A DNA stretch of 57,489 nt from an uncultured Lachnospiraceae bacterium (GTDB lineage: Bacteria; Bacillota; Clostridia; Lachnospirales; Lachnospiraceae), in contig CAJUJG010000018.1 of the NCBI GenBank assembly GCA_910586715.1, positions 1 through 57,489 on the forward strand, given 5' to 3'. Below are positions 52,067 through 57,489 of the stretch, one piece after another. Under the pieces are notes generated by a model. The model was given only the letters and a program-made list of their open reading frames with translations. It was not told the origin of the DNA and searched no databases. The position numbers and the translations under genes were made by a program. Every line of letters starts with the position of its first letter. Position 1 is the first letter of the stretch.

Positions 52067-52519
52067 ATGGAAAACAAGACACAGCTTATTACACCGTTTT
52101 TGATGCTTACCGCGGGGACAATTGCATCAATTATTATGTATATCAGAAAAGTCGATTTGAATACTATGCTATGGGGTCTGCTCATTGTGCTGGTGATATT
52201 TTATATATTAGGCGATATAGCAAGATATCTTTATGCATCTGTCAGACCCCGCATCATACCTTCAGGTAATCTTGCAAAAATGGTAGAACAGGCAAAGAAA
52301 AATGGGGATCTTACAGGAAGTGTTGTAGCATTTGCGGACAATGAGGAGGCGAATGCGGAGGAGGATTTTGCGGGAGAATTGAGTGCGGATGGGTTAATGT
52401 CGGAAGAAAATCCGGGTTATTCCGAGGAGGACGGCTATTCCGAGGAAGAACTTGCACAGAGTGAGGAAGAAGACATTGATGCATATGGCTATGAAGAAGA
52501 ATATGTGGATGAAAATTAA
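52067..52519 (+). CDS. Uncharacterised two-segment membrane protein with acidic tail, between cheD and sigD
   Basis: 150 residues. Two membrane segments (about 8-26 and 35-56) with the short loop RKVDLN between them, so both ends are probably cytoplasmic, then a basic stretch and an acidic C-terminal tail (about 95-150) containing repeated YSEE(D/E) units. I do not recognise the family. In B. subtilis sigD directly follows cheD, so this is an insertion into that order. A role in membrane-linked chemotaxis or motility control is inference from position only. ATG has GAGGGGA upstream. Confidence 0.7.
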   Translation: MENKTQLITPFLMLTAGTIASIIMYIRKVDLNTMLWGLLIVLVIFYILGDIARYLYASVRPRIIPSGNLAKMVEQAKKNGDLTGSVVAFADNEEANAEEDFAGELSADGLMSEENPGYSEEDGYSEEELAQSEEEDIDAYGYEEEYVDEN

Positions 52520-52550
52520 TTGAGGCAACATTGTATAACGGGGGAATAAC

Positions 52551-53312
52551 ATGAATGACACAGCACGTAAAAAGCTATGGGAGGATTATGCCAGATTAAG
52601 AACAGCGGATTTGCGCGAAAAACTTATTTTGGAATATGCACCATTGGTAAAGGTAGTAGCTGGACGACTCAGCATGTATCTTGGCTACAATGTGGAGTAT
52701 GAAGATTTGGTAAGCTATGGCGTATTTGGCTTGATTGATGCGATTGATAAGTTTGATATGGGAAAAGAGGTCAAGTTTGAGACGTATGCAAGTCTTCGCA
52801 TACGTGGTGCAATACTTGACCAAATCAGAAAAATGGATTGGATACCGCGGACAATCAGGCAGCGTCAAAAGCAGATCGATACGGCAATGAAAGATTTGGA
52901 ACAGAAAAATGGAAAACCTGCTACGGATGCAGAGTTGGCTGCTTATATTGGTATCACGGAAGACGAATTTTTAGACTGGCAAAATCAGGTGAAAGCAGAC
53001 AATATGATTTCTTTGAATGAATATTTGGAACAGGGGAATGATATATCGTCTGATAAAGGAATGAGTTCCGGATTTGATACTCCAGAGGGTGTAATAGAGC
53101 GAAGCGAGCTTAAGAATATGCTTGAGGAAGCGTTGGAGCTTCTAACAGAAAAAGAAAAAAAAGTGATTCTTCTCTATTATTATGAGGAACTTACGCTGAA
53201 AGAAATCAGCCGTGTGCTTGAAGTATCTGAATCGCGAGTATCGCAGCTTCATACGAAGGCTTTACAGAAAATGAAGACGAAGATGGGAAATTATATCGGT
53301 ATATTGGACTAA
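52551..53312 (+). CDS. sigD: Flagellar sigma factor (SigD/FliA/sigma-28)
   Basis: 253 residues. Region 2 with ILEYAPLVKVVAGRLSMYL, DLVSYGVFGLIDAIDKFD and FETYASLRIRGAILDQIRKMDWIPR is diagnostic of FliA/SigD, and region 4 ends in LTLKEISRVLEVSESRVSQLHTKAL. It directs late genes such as flagellin and motor or chemotaxis genes elsewhere. I found no well-spaced sigma-28 promoter (TAAA-N15-GCCGATAA) inside the window. Gene order cheD-x-sigD matches Firmicutes. Confidence 0.96.
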   Translation: MNDTARKKLWEDYARLRTADLREKLILEYAPLVKVVAGRLSMYLGYNVEYEDLVSYGVFGLIDAIDKFDMGKEVKFETYASLRIRGAILDQIRKMDWIPRTIRQRQKQIDTAMKDLEQKNGKPATDAELAAYIGITEDEFLDWQNQVKADNMISLNEYLEQGNDISSDKGMSSGFDTPEGVIERSELKNMLEEALELLTEKEKKVILLYYYEELTLKEISRVLEVSESRVSQLHTKALQKMKTKMGNYIGILD

Positions 53313-53328
53313 AATAGGAGATTATTTT

Positions 53329-54918
53329 ATGAATGGATGCTTTCAGATACAGATTAATGAGAATGGCGTGAGTCTGTTACTCTCTCCTCCGATTGGAGGA
53401 GGGGTAATGCCGGGCGTGGTAGAGATAAGAGAGTATCTTGACAGAATAGGAATAACCTATGATGCGCTGGCAATCAATTCAGCCCTGAATTCATTAGGGG
53501 AGGATGAGGTTGCTGTTTTTTTAACTACGGATAAAATTGATCCTGTAAATGAGATGTGTGAAATAACCGTGATGCACGACCGGATGACGGCAGTGATGCG
53601 TCTTTATCCGCCTGGCACGGGCGGTCTTCCAATTAAGAAAAGGCAGATCATGGATCAGCTTGCGGCGCAGAGAATAAGATATGGTATTGATGAAGAGGCA
53701 ATTGATGCTTTGCTGCAGGACAGGCAGTACTGTGTGAATGTAGTTGTGGCAAAAGGCCAGCATCAGACCGCAGGAAAAGATGCGTCAATTGTATATCTTT
53801 TTGATACAAACAACAGTTCTCGTCCGGAACTTAATAAGGATGGAAGTGTAGACTTTTTCAAATTGAATACTTTGCACCATTGCACGCAAGGACAGGTATT
53901 GGCTAAAATTATTCCTGAAGAAAAAGGGTTGGATGGCATTGACGTGTTTGGGGCAGTGACGTCTGCAAGAGAAGTCAATAAGGCTGTTTTTTCATATGGA
54001 AAAAACATTGAAGTATCGGTTGACGGATTACAGTTGCTGAGTATGGTAGATGGGCATGTAAAACTTGTGGATGAAACAGTTTTTGTTTCTGATGTATATA
54101 CGGTTGAGGATGTAAGTACTGCTACGGGAAATATTGAATATCACGGAAACGTGGAGGTTAACGGAAATGTCTGTGAGAATTTTAGTGTCCGTACAGATGG
54201 AGATGTGTTTGTAAAGGGCGTCGTGGAGGGTGCTGTGATTGAAGCAGGCGGGAACATTATTATTGCAAGAGGCATGCATGGGCAGAATAAAGGAAATTTA
54301 AAAGCCGGCGGAAATGTGATTGCCAAATTTATTTCTGCTGCTAATGTACAAGCGGATGGCTATGTGGAAGCGGAACAGATTCTAAATGCCAAAGTTGTTG
54401 CGGGATCCAGTGTGAATGCAGAGGCGGGAAAAGGGTTGATTACAGGTGGGAAGGTAATTGCAAAGTGTGCCATAAATGTAAAAAACGCGGGGTCGCCTAT
54501 GGGTGCAACAACGATATTAGAGGTGGGAAGCGATCCTGAGATGAAAAAGCGTCTTTCGGAGCTGCAAAAGAGTGTCGGTGAAAAATCCAAAAGTGTTTCA
54601 CAAATGAAAAAGGTATTAGAAGATACTGCAAGAAAATTAAAAGCAGGCGCAAAGCTATTGCCTGCACAGCTTCAAAATGCTAAAATGCTTCAAACAACTA
54701 TAGAGACTACACAGGTACAGATACAACAGGAATTAAAGGAGATTGAAAAGCTCGATAAGCTTCTGAAAGGTGATGATAATGCCCACATAGATATACGAGG
54801 GACAATGTATCAAGGTGTATCAGTGGCTATATCGGGAGCAGTTATGAATGTTAAAAATGAATATACATTTTGCAGGCTGATTAAAAAAGGCGCAGATGTG
54901 GCTTCTACAAATTTGTAA
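53329..54918 (+). CDS. FapA-like polymer-forming/DUF342 protein
   Basis: 529 residues of the FapA (DUF342) family: an N-terminal region (to about 170), then a right-handed beta-helix with repeated GNIEYHGNVEVNGNV, GGNIIIARGMHG, KAGGNVIAKF and TGGKVIAKC turns (about 260-400), and a C-terminal coiled coil (about 405-490). FapA-like proteins occur beside flagellar and chemotaxis genes in Firmicutes; in Vibrio vulnificus FapA links glucose signalling to flagellar assembly. Here the role is inferred from position. It starts 17 nt after sigD, so it is probably the last large gene of the transcript. Confidence 0.8.
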   Translation: MNGCFQIQINENGVSLLLSPPIGGGVMPGVVEIREYLDRIGITYDALAINSALNSLGEDEVAVFLTTDKIDPVNEMCEITVMHDRMTAVMRLYPPGTGGLPIKKRQIMDQLAAQRIRYGIDEEAIDALLQDRQYCVNVVVAKGQHQTAGKDASIVYLFDTNNSSRPELNKDGSVDFFKLNTLHHCTQGQVLAKIIPEEKGLDGIDVFGAVTSAREVNKAVFSYGKNIEVSVDGLQLLSMVDGHVKLVDETVFVSDVYTVEDVSTATGNIEYHGNVEVNGNVCENFSVRTDGDVFVKGVVEGAVIEAGGNIIIARGMHGQNKGNLKAGGNVIAKFISAANVQADGYVEAEQILNAKVVAGSSVNAEAGKGLITGGKVIAKCAINVKNAGSPMGATTILEVGSDPEMKKRLSELQKSVGEKSKSVSQMKKVLEDTARKLKAGAKLLPAQLQNAKMLQTTIETTQVQIQQELKEIEKLDKLLKGDDNAHIDIRGTMYQGVSVAISGAVMNVKNEYTFCRLIKKGADVASTNL

Positions 54919-55009
54919 AACAATTGCGCTTGCAATTGTTTTTGCAGTTTGTGTAGGATTTTTGTCTGCATTTGTATTTGATATTGCCTTTTTAATAAAT
55001 ATATATTAA
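54896..55009 (+). CDS. Possible 37-residue hydrophobic small protein overlapping the fapA end
   Basis: ATG 54896 opens a 37-codon frame in another phase, beginning MWLLQICKTIALAIVF and ending AFLINIY with TAA at 55007-55009. About residues 9-34 form one continuous hydrophobic segment, so the product would be a single-pass membrane peptide. AAAAAAGG lies 5 nt upstream, a usable ribosome site. It overlaps the last 23 nt of the FapA gene. If real, the hairpin called as a terminator at 54918 lies inside it; both are offered as alternatives. Confidence 0.4.
   Translation: MWLLQICKTIALAIVFAVCVGFLSAFVFDIAFLINIY
54918..54943 (+). terminator. Probable terminator of the fla/che cluster
   Basis: AAACAATTGC (54918-54927), loop GCTT, GCAATTGTTT (54932-54941) continuing as TTG: a 10-bp perfect stem with five T at the end. 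It begins at the fapA stop. The T-run is short and it also lies inside a possible small ORF. Confidence 0.6.
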
Positions 55010-55012
55010 AAT
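54984..55012 (+). promoter_or_regulatory. Sigma-A promoter for the three-gene group after fapA
   Basis: TTGCCT (54984-54989), 17-nt spacer, TAAAAT (55007-55012), about 47 nt before the next ATG. Together with the terminator before it, this suggests an independent transcription unit. Confidence 0.5.
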
Positions 55013-55058
55013 AAAACGAATATTGACTTTTTGAATGGTTTTGAGAGGAGGCGTACGT

Positions 55059-55370
55059 ATGGCGATAAGTCCGGTACTGCTTAATGGAAGCATACAACAG
55101 ACAGATAGTGTTTTGTACAATCAGGTGAAGCAGGTCGAAAAAGGGATGGTAGACCAGGGAAACATACAGATTCAAAAAGAAAAGAAGGAGGAGCTCAAAG
55201 CAAGGCAGGTTGTGCATTCTGACGAAACCCTGTTTAAAGAAGGGCGCTTCGATGCAAAAGAAAAGGGGAAGAACGGTTATTTTGGAGATGGAGGAAAAAA
55301 ACGCAGGGCGCCAAAGGGGGATGGCAAAGTAGTGTCTAAACCTGAGGGCGGCTTTGACATGAAAATATAG
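55059..55370 (+). CDS. Small basic protein of unknown function in the flagellar neighbourhood
   Basis: 103 residues, starting MAISPVLLNGSIQQTDSV, with a Gln/Lys-rich middle (VDQGNIQIQKEKKEEL) and a Gly/Lys-rich C-terminus that is probably disordered. No membrane segment or enzyme motif. I have the impression of similar small proteins near flagellar genes of related Clostridia but cannot name a family. ATG 55059 has GAGAGGAGG upstream; an in-frame TTG-type upstream start would include that site. Confidence 0.65.
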   Translation: MAISPVLLNGSIQQTDSVLYNQVKQVEKGMVDQGNIQIQKEKKEELKARQVVHSDETLFKEGRFDAKEKGKNGYFGDGGKKRRAPKGDGKVVSKPEGGFDMKI

Positions 55371-55423
55371 GATGAAGTTAAGGATTATTGAAAGGCATTA
55401 TTTATGGAAAGGTTAGGGAGAAG

Positions 55424-56587
55424 ATGAATTGGATGGAGGTAGCGTTGCTTATTTTTGGAGTAGGCACATTGGCAGTAAGCTTTATGATACCGGAAAAAAA
55501 AGAGAAAGAGGATGGTATACAGCAGGTTGATGAGGAACTGGTCAGAAGTCTTATTGAAAAGGAAATGGCAGATGCAAAAGACAGGGTTTCTGAAGTGGTG
55601 GATGAAACGCTTGATTATGCGGTGGAAAAGACGGAGCGGTCCTGTGAGCGTATCTCAAATGAAAAAATAATGGCGATTAGCGAATATTCCGAGACGGTTC
55701 TTGCCGATATTAATAAGTCGCATCAGGAAGTTATGTTCTTGTATGATATGCTGAATGATAAACATAACAATCTTAAGGAAACTGTAAAACATGTGGATAA
55801 GACGGCAAAAGAGGCAGAAGAAGCAGCGAATGCTGCAGCGATAGCGCTTGCCGCAAAAGCGAAAGAAGAGGCAGAAGCGAAAGCAAAAGAGAAAGTTAAG
55901 ATTGAAACGGCAAGACAGGAGGAACTCGAACGTGTAGCTGCTCTTGAACGTGCTGCGCTTGATAAAGAGGCTCGTGAAAAAGAGTACGCGCGCAGACAAA
56001 TGGCACGGCTGATTCTTCCGGTACAGCAGGAAATGCCGACGCACCGAATCGGTGAGATGAAAGCAATACCGCTAAAACAGGATATGGGCTTGGCTGCTTC
56101 GGTTACAAATGAAAATCAACAGGAACTTCGGCCGTTGATTGTAAAGAGTGTGGAAATTGTTTCTGCTGACATCGTAAATTCAAATGATATGCAGCCGGTA
56201 TCAGAAAACGTAAATGCAGGTCCTGTTAGCGCGGCAGATTTGCAGACGCTCGGTTCGCGTCCTGAAGATGTAAAAGTTGTGGATGTCAAACCGGCAGATA
56301 TTAGACCCGTTGAAGTCTATTCGTTTGCGGAACAGGCTCCAAGGGTGGAACGTCCCATAAAGAAGGAAGCGCAGGCAGCAACTCTTGAAAACACAGTAAA
56401 CCTTATGAAACAACAGGAGCAGGCAATACAGCAGGCACAGACATTGGAGGAGTCCAAAGAGAATAATAATGACAGGATTTTACGGCTTCACAAAGAGGGG
56501 GTTTCGAATGTCGATATTGCAAAGGAGCTAGGGCTGGGAGTTGGCGAGGTAAAGCTTGTTCTTAACCTGTATAAGGGGGCTGTATAA
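55424..56587 (+). CDS. Membrane-anchored coiled-coil protein with C-terminal HTH-like DUF6115-type segment
   Basis: About 387 residues. One N-terminal membrane segment (about 4-21, VALLIFGVGTLAVSFMI), long charged coiled coil (about 30-205, with an Ala/Lys/Glu-rich stretch), a variable middle, and a C-terminal helix-turn-helix-like stretch ILRLHKEGVSNVDIAKELGL followed by GVGEVKLVLNLY, resembling the DUF6115 motif. The HTH-like end on a membrane protein is unusual; it may bind a protein rather than DNA. ATG 55424 has AGGGAGA upstream. Function unknown. Confidence 0.65.
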   Translation: MNWMEVALLIFGVGTLAVSFMIPEKKEKEDGIQQVDEELVRSLIEKEMADAKDRVSEVVDETLDYAVEKTERSCERISNEKIMAISEYSETVLADINKSHQEVMFLYDMLNDKHNNLKETVKHVDKTAKEAEEAANAAAIALAAKAKEEAEAKAKEKVKIETARQEELERVAALERAALDKEAREKEYARRQMARLILPVQQEMPTHRIGEMKAIPLKQDMGLAASVTNENQQELRPLIVKSVEIVSADIVNSNDMQPVSENVNAGPVSAADLQTLGSRPEDVKVVDVKPADIRPVEVYSFAEQAPRVERPIKKEAQAATLENTVNLMKQQEQAIQQAQTLEESKENNNDRILRLHKEGVSNVDIAKELGLGVGEVKLVLNLYKGAV

Positions 56588-57208
56588 ATGAAAACAAAGT
56601 ATTTATTAAGAGGGCTTGGACTTGGAATGATTATTACGGCGGTTGTTATGGGCGCTTATACTAAAAAAGCCGTGGCTAATGCGCGGGTTGAAGTGTTAAA
56701 GGAATACGGTATTGGCGAGGAGGCTGTGCTCAAGGAAACGCTGGTCGATGTGGAGAATGGGAATGAAGAACAGGAGCGTGAAACTGCGGCATCGTCTGCT
56801 GTAGAAACGCAGACACAGGAGAATGAACTGCAGCAGACAGACACGCCGTATGATGAGGCGCTTGAGTCGAAGCCCAATTCTATGCTTGATGCGGTTAAGA
56901 CGCAGCAGGAGGAAACACAGAGTGCGGTTTCAGGTGAAGAAGCTGTAAGCACTGCACCGGTGCAGGCGCCCGAGGAGCAGGGGGCAGTAGATGGACAGGT
57001 CAAGACGGTCACAATTGAGATTTCCAAAGGGGATGATTCAGGCAGTGTATCAAGAAAACTCAAAAATGCGGGGCTTGTGGAGAATGCGGCAGAATTCGAT
57101 GCGTTTTTAATGCAGCATGGTTATGACAAAAAACTGAATACCGGTACAAAGACAATTGACATTTCGGATTCATGGCAGGATATTGCCGATAAATTAATAC
57201 GAAAATAA
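56588..57208 (+). CDS. Short membrane protein with the N-terminal-type domain of MltG
   Basis: 206 residues: an N-terminal membrane segment (about 7-28), an acidic Gln/Glu-rich linker (about 40-135) and a C-terminal domain (about 140-206) with TVEISKGDDSGSVSRKLKNA and GLVENAAEFDAFLMQHGYDK, which resembles the LysM-like subdomain that precedes the catalytic part of the endolytic transglycosylase MltG. The catalytic domain with its glutamate is absent, so it is probably not an enzyme; databases may still name it MltG. It starts immediately after the preceding stop, and a terminator follows. Confidence 0.65.
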   Translation: MKTKYLLRGLGLGMIITAVVMGAYTKKAVANARVEVLKEYGIGEEAVLKETLVDVENGNEEQERETAASSAVETQTQENELQQTDTPYDEALESKPNSMLDAVKTQQEETQSAVSGEEAVSTAPVQAPEEQGAVDGQVKTVTIEISKGDDSGSVSRKLKNAGLVENAAEFDAFLMQHGYDKKLNTGTKTIDISDSWQDIADKLIRK

Positions 57209-57211
57209 TGG

Positions 57212-57239
57212 AAAGACCTCTTGCATAGGAGGTCTTTTT
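57212..57239 (+). terminator. Terminator before rpsB
   Basis: AAAGACCTC (57212-57220) pairs with GAGGTCTTT (57229-57237), loop TTGCATAG, followed by further T. Begins 4 nt after the preceding stop codon. Confidence 0.9.
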
Positions 57240-57318
57240 ATGTTATTCTAATCATGTTGCGGCTTACAGCTGTAACAGAACAAATTTTTATAGAACACAC
57301 TATTCACGTCTGCTGATT

Positions 57319-57399
57319 TGCGGTCCATGCCGGTAACGCTTGAGGTAGCCCGCAGAGGCGATGCAGACAGGTGGCGGGAGAACCGCAGAAAATGGAGGT
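57319..57399 (+). ncRNA. Structured leader of rpsB, candidate autoregulatory element
   Basis: TGCGGT (57319-57324) closes with ACCGCA (57382-57387), enclosing a second stem CCCGC (57349-57353) with GCGGG (57374-57378) and the loop AGAGGCGATGCAGACAGGTG. The closing stem ends 6 nt before the ribosome site GGAGGT (57394-57399). GC content is much higher than in other gaps of the window. Ribosomal protein operons often carry such autogenous leaders; identity with a known S2 leader is not shown. A 12-bp palindrome TTACAGCTGTAA lies upstream at 57264-57275. Confidence 0.5.
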
Positions 57400-57404
57400 A
57401 AAAC

Positions 57405-57489
57405 ATGAGCGTTATTTCAATGAAACAGTTGTTGGAGGCAGGTGTTCATTTTGGACATCAGACAAGAAGATGGAACCCTAAGATGGCTC
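57405..57489 (+). CDS. rpsB: 30S ribosomal protein S2 (5' part; gene runs off the window)
   Basis: The first 28 codons, MSVISMKQLLEAGVHFGHQT followed by RRWNPKMA, are the unmistakable S2 N-terminus. The ATG is 5 nt after GGAGGT. In B. subtilis rpsB-tsf also follow the fla/che operon and sigD-swrB. Confidence 0.97.
   Translation, partial: MSVISMKQLLEAGVHFGHQTRRWNPKMA

Noticed and set aside
1..57489. CRISPR array, tRNA/rRNA genes or insertion sequences
   Set aside because: No regularly spaced repeat-spacer pattern, no cloverleaf with a CCA-type end and no transposase frame was seen; the dispersed hairpin elements are too far apart to be an array.

Overview
The window looks like a motile, Gram-positive, low-to-mid GC member of the Clostridia, most likely the family Lachnospiraceae (Roseburia/Agathobacter/Butyrivibrio-like). 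The reasons are strong AGGAGG-type ribosome sites with frequent TTG/GTG starts, a CodY gene, a SigK-type sporulation sigma factor, a Bacillus/Clostridium-type chemotaxis set (CheC, CheD, FliY) and the gene order comM-dprA-topA-codY-fla/che-rpsB, which echoes dprA-topA...codY-fla/che-sigD...rpsB of Bacillus subtilis. The species assignment is inference. Almost every gene is on the + strand. I see no tRNA, rRNA, CRISPR array or complete insertion sequence.

Layout. 1-1.84 kb: tail of an unknown gene and a phage-type lysis cassette (r1t-like holin plus amidase/glucosaminidase endolysin), probably the end of a prophage or a domesticated lysis module. 2.3-4.7 kb: an exported BspA-type leucine-rich-repeat protein and a PPi-type phosphofructokinase. 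4.8-9.4 kb: potABCD polyamine ABC transporter. 9.5-19.4 kb: housekeeping genes lepA, hemW, sigK, comM, dprA, topA, codY, with a strong terminator after codY. 19.6-54.9 kb: one very large fla/che gene cluster: rod, basal body, C-ring, export apparatus, hook, stator, export gate, FlhF/FlhG, a PilZ protein, CheB/A/W/C/D, the flagellar sigma factor and a FapA-like protein. 55.0-57.2 kb: a separately promoted group of three poorly known genes (small basic protein, DUF6115-like membrane protein, short MltG-like protein). 57.4 kb: start of rpsB behind a structured leader.

How it works together. flgB-flgC-fliE-fliF-fliG-fliM-fliY and fliO-P-Q-R-flhB-flhA build the basal body and type III export gate; fliH-I-J energise export; fliK-flgD-flgE make the hook and set its length; motA-motB-fliL form the stator; the late flagellar sigma gene follows cheD. 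The chemotaxis part has methylesterase (CheB), deamidase (CheD) and CheY-P phosphatases (CheC, FliY); cheR and receptors are not in the window. The cluster is split by at least two intrinsic terminators (after flgE and after flhB), and sequences close to the CodY consensus sit in the flgB promoter and upstream of motA, so nutrient control of motility by the adjacent codY product is a reasonable inference.

The most interesting unexplained signals are (i) a dispersed family of two-hairpin intergenic elements placed directly upstream of the ribosome sites of potA, hemW, the YlxF/MotE-like gene, flgE and flbD, whose stems keep pairing while their sequence changes; (ii) a TTTACATAA/TTATGTAAA motif that occurs in opposed pairs only in gaps of the flagellar cluster; (iii) a 37-residue hydrophobic small ORF overlapping the end of fapA; and (iv) the structured rpsB leader.
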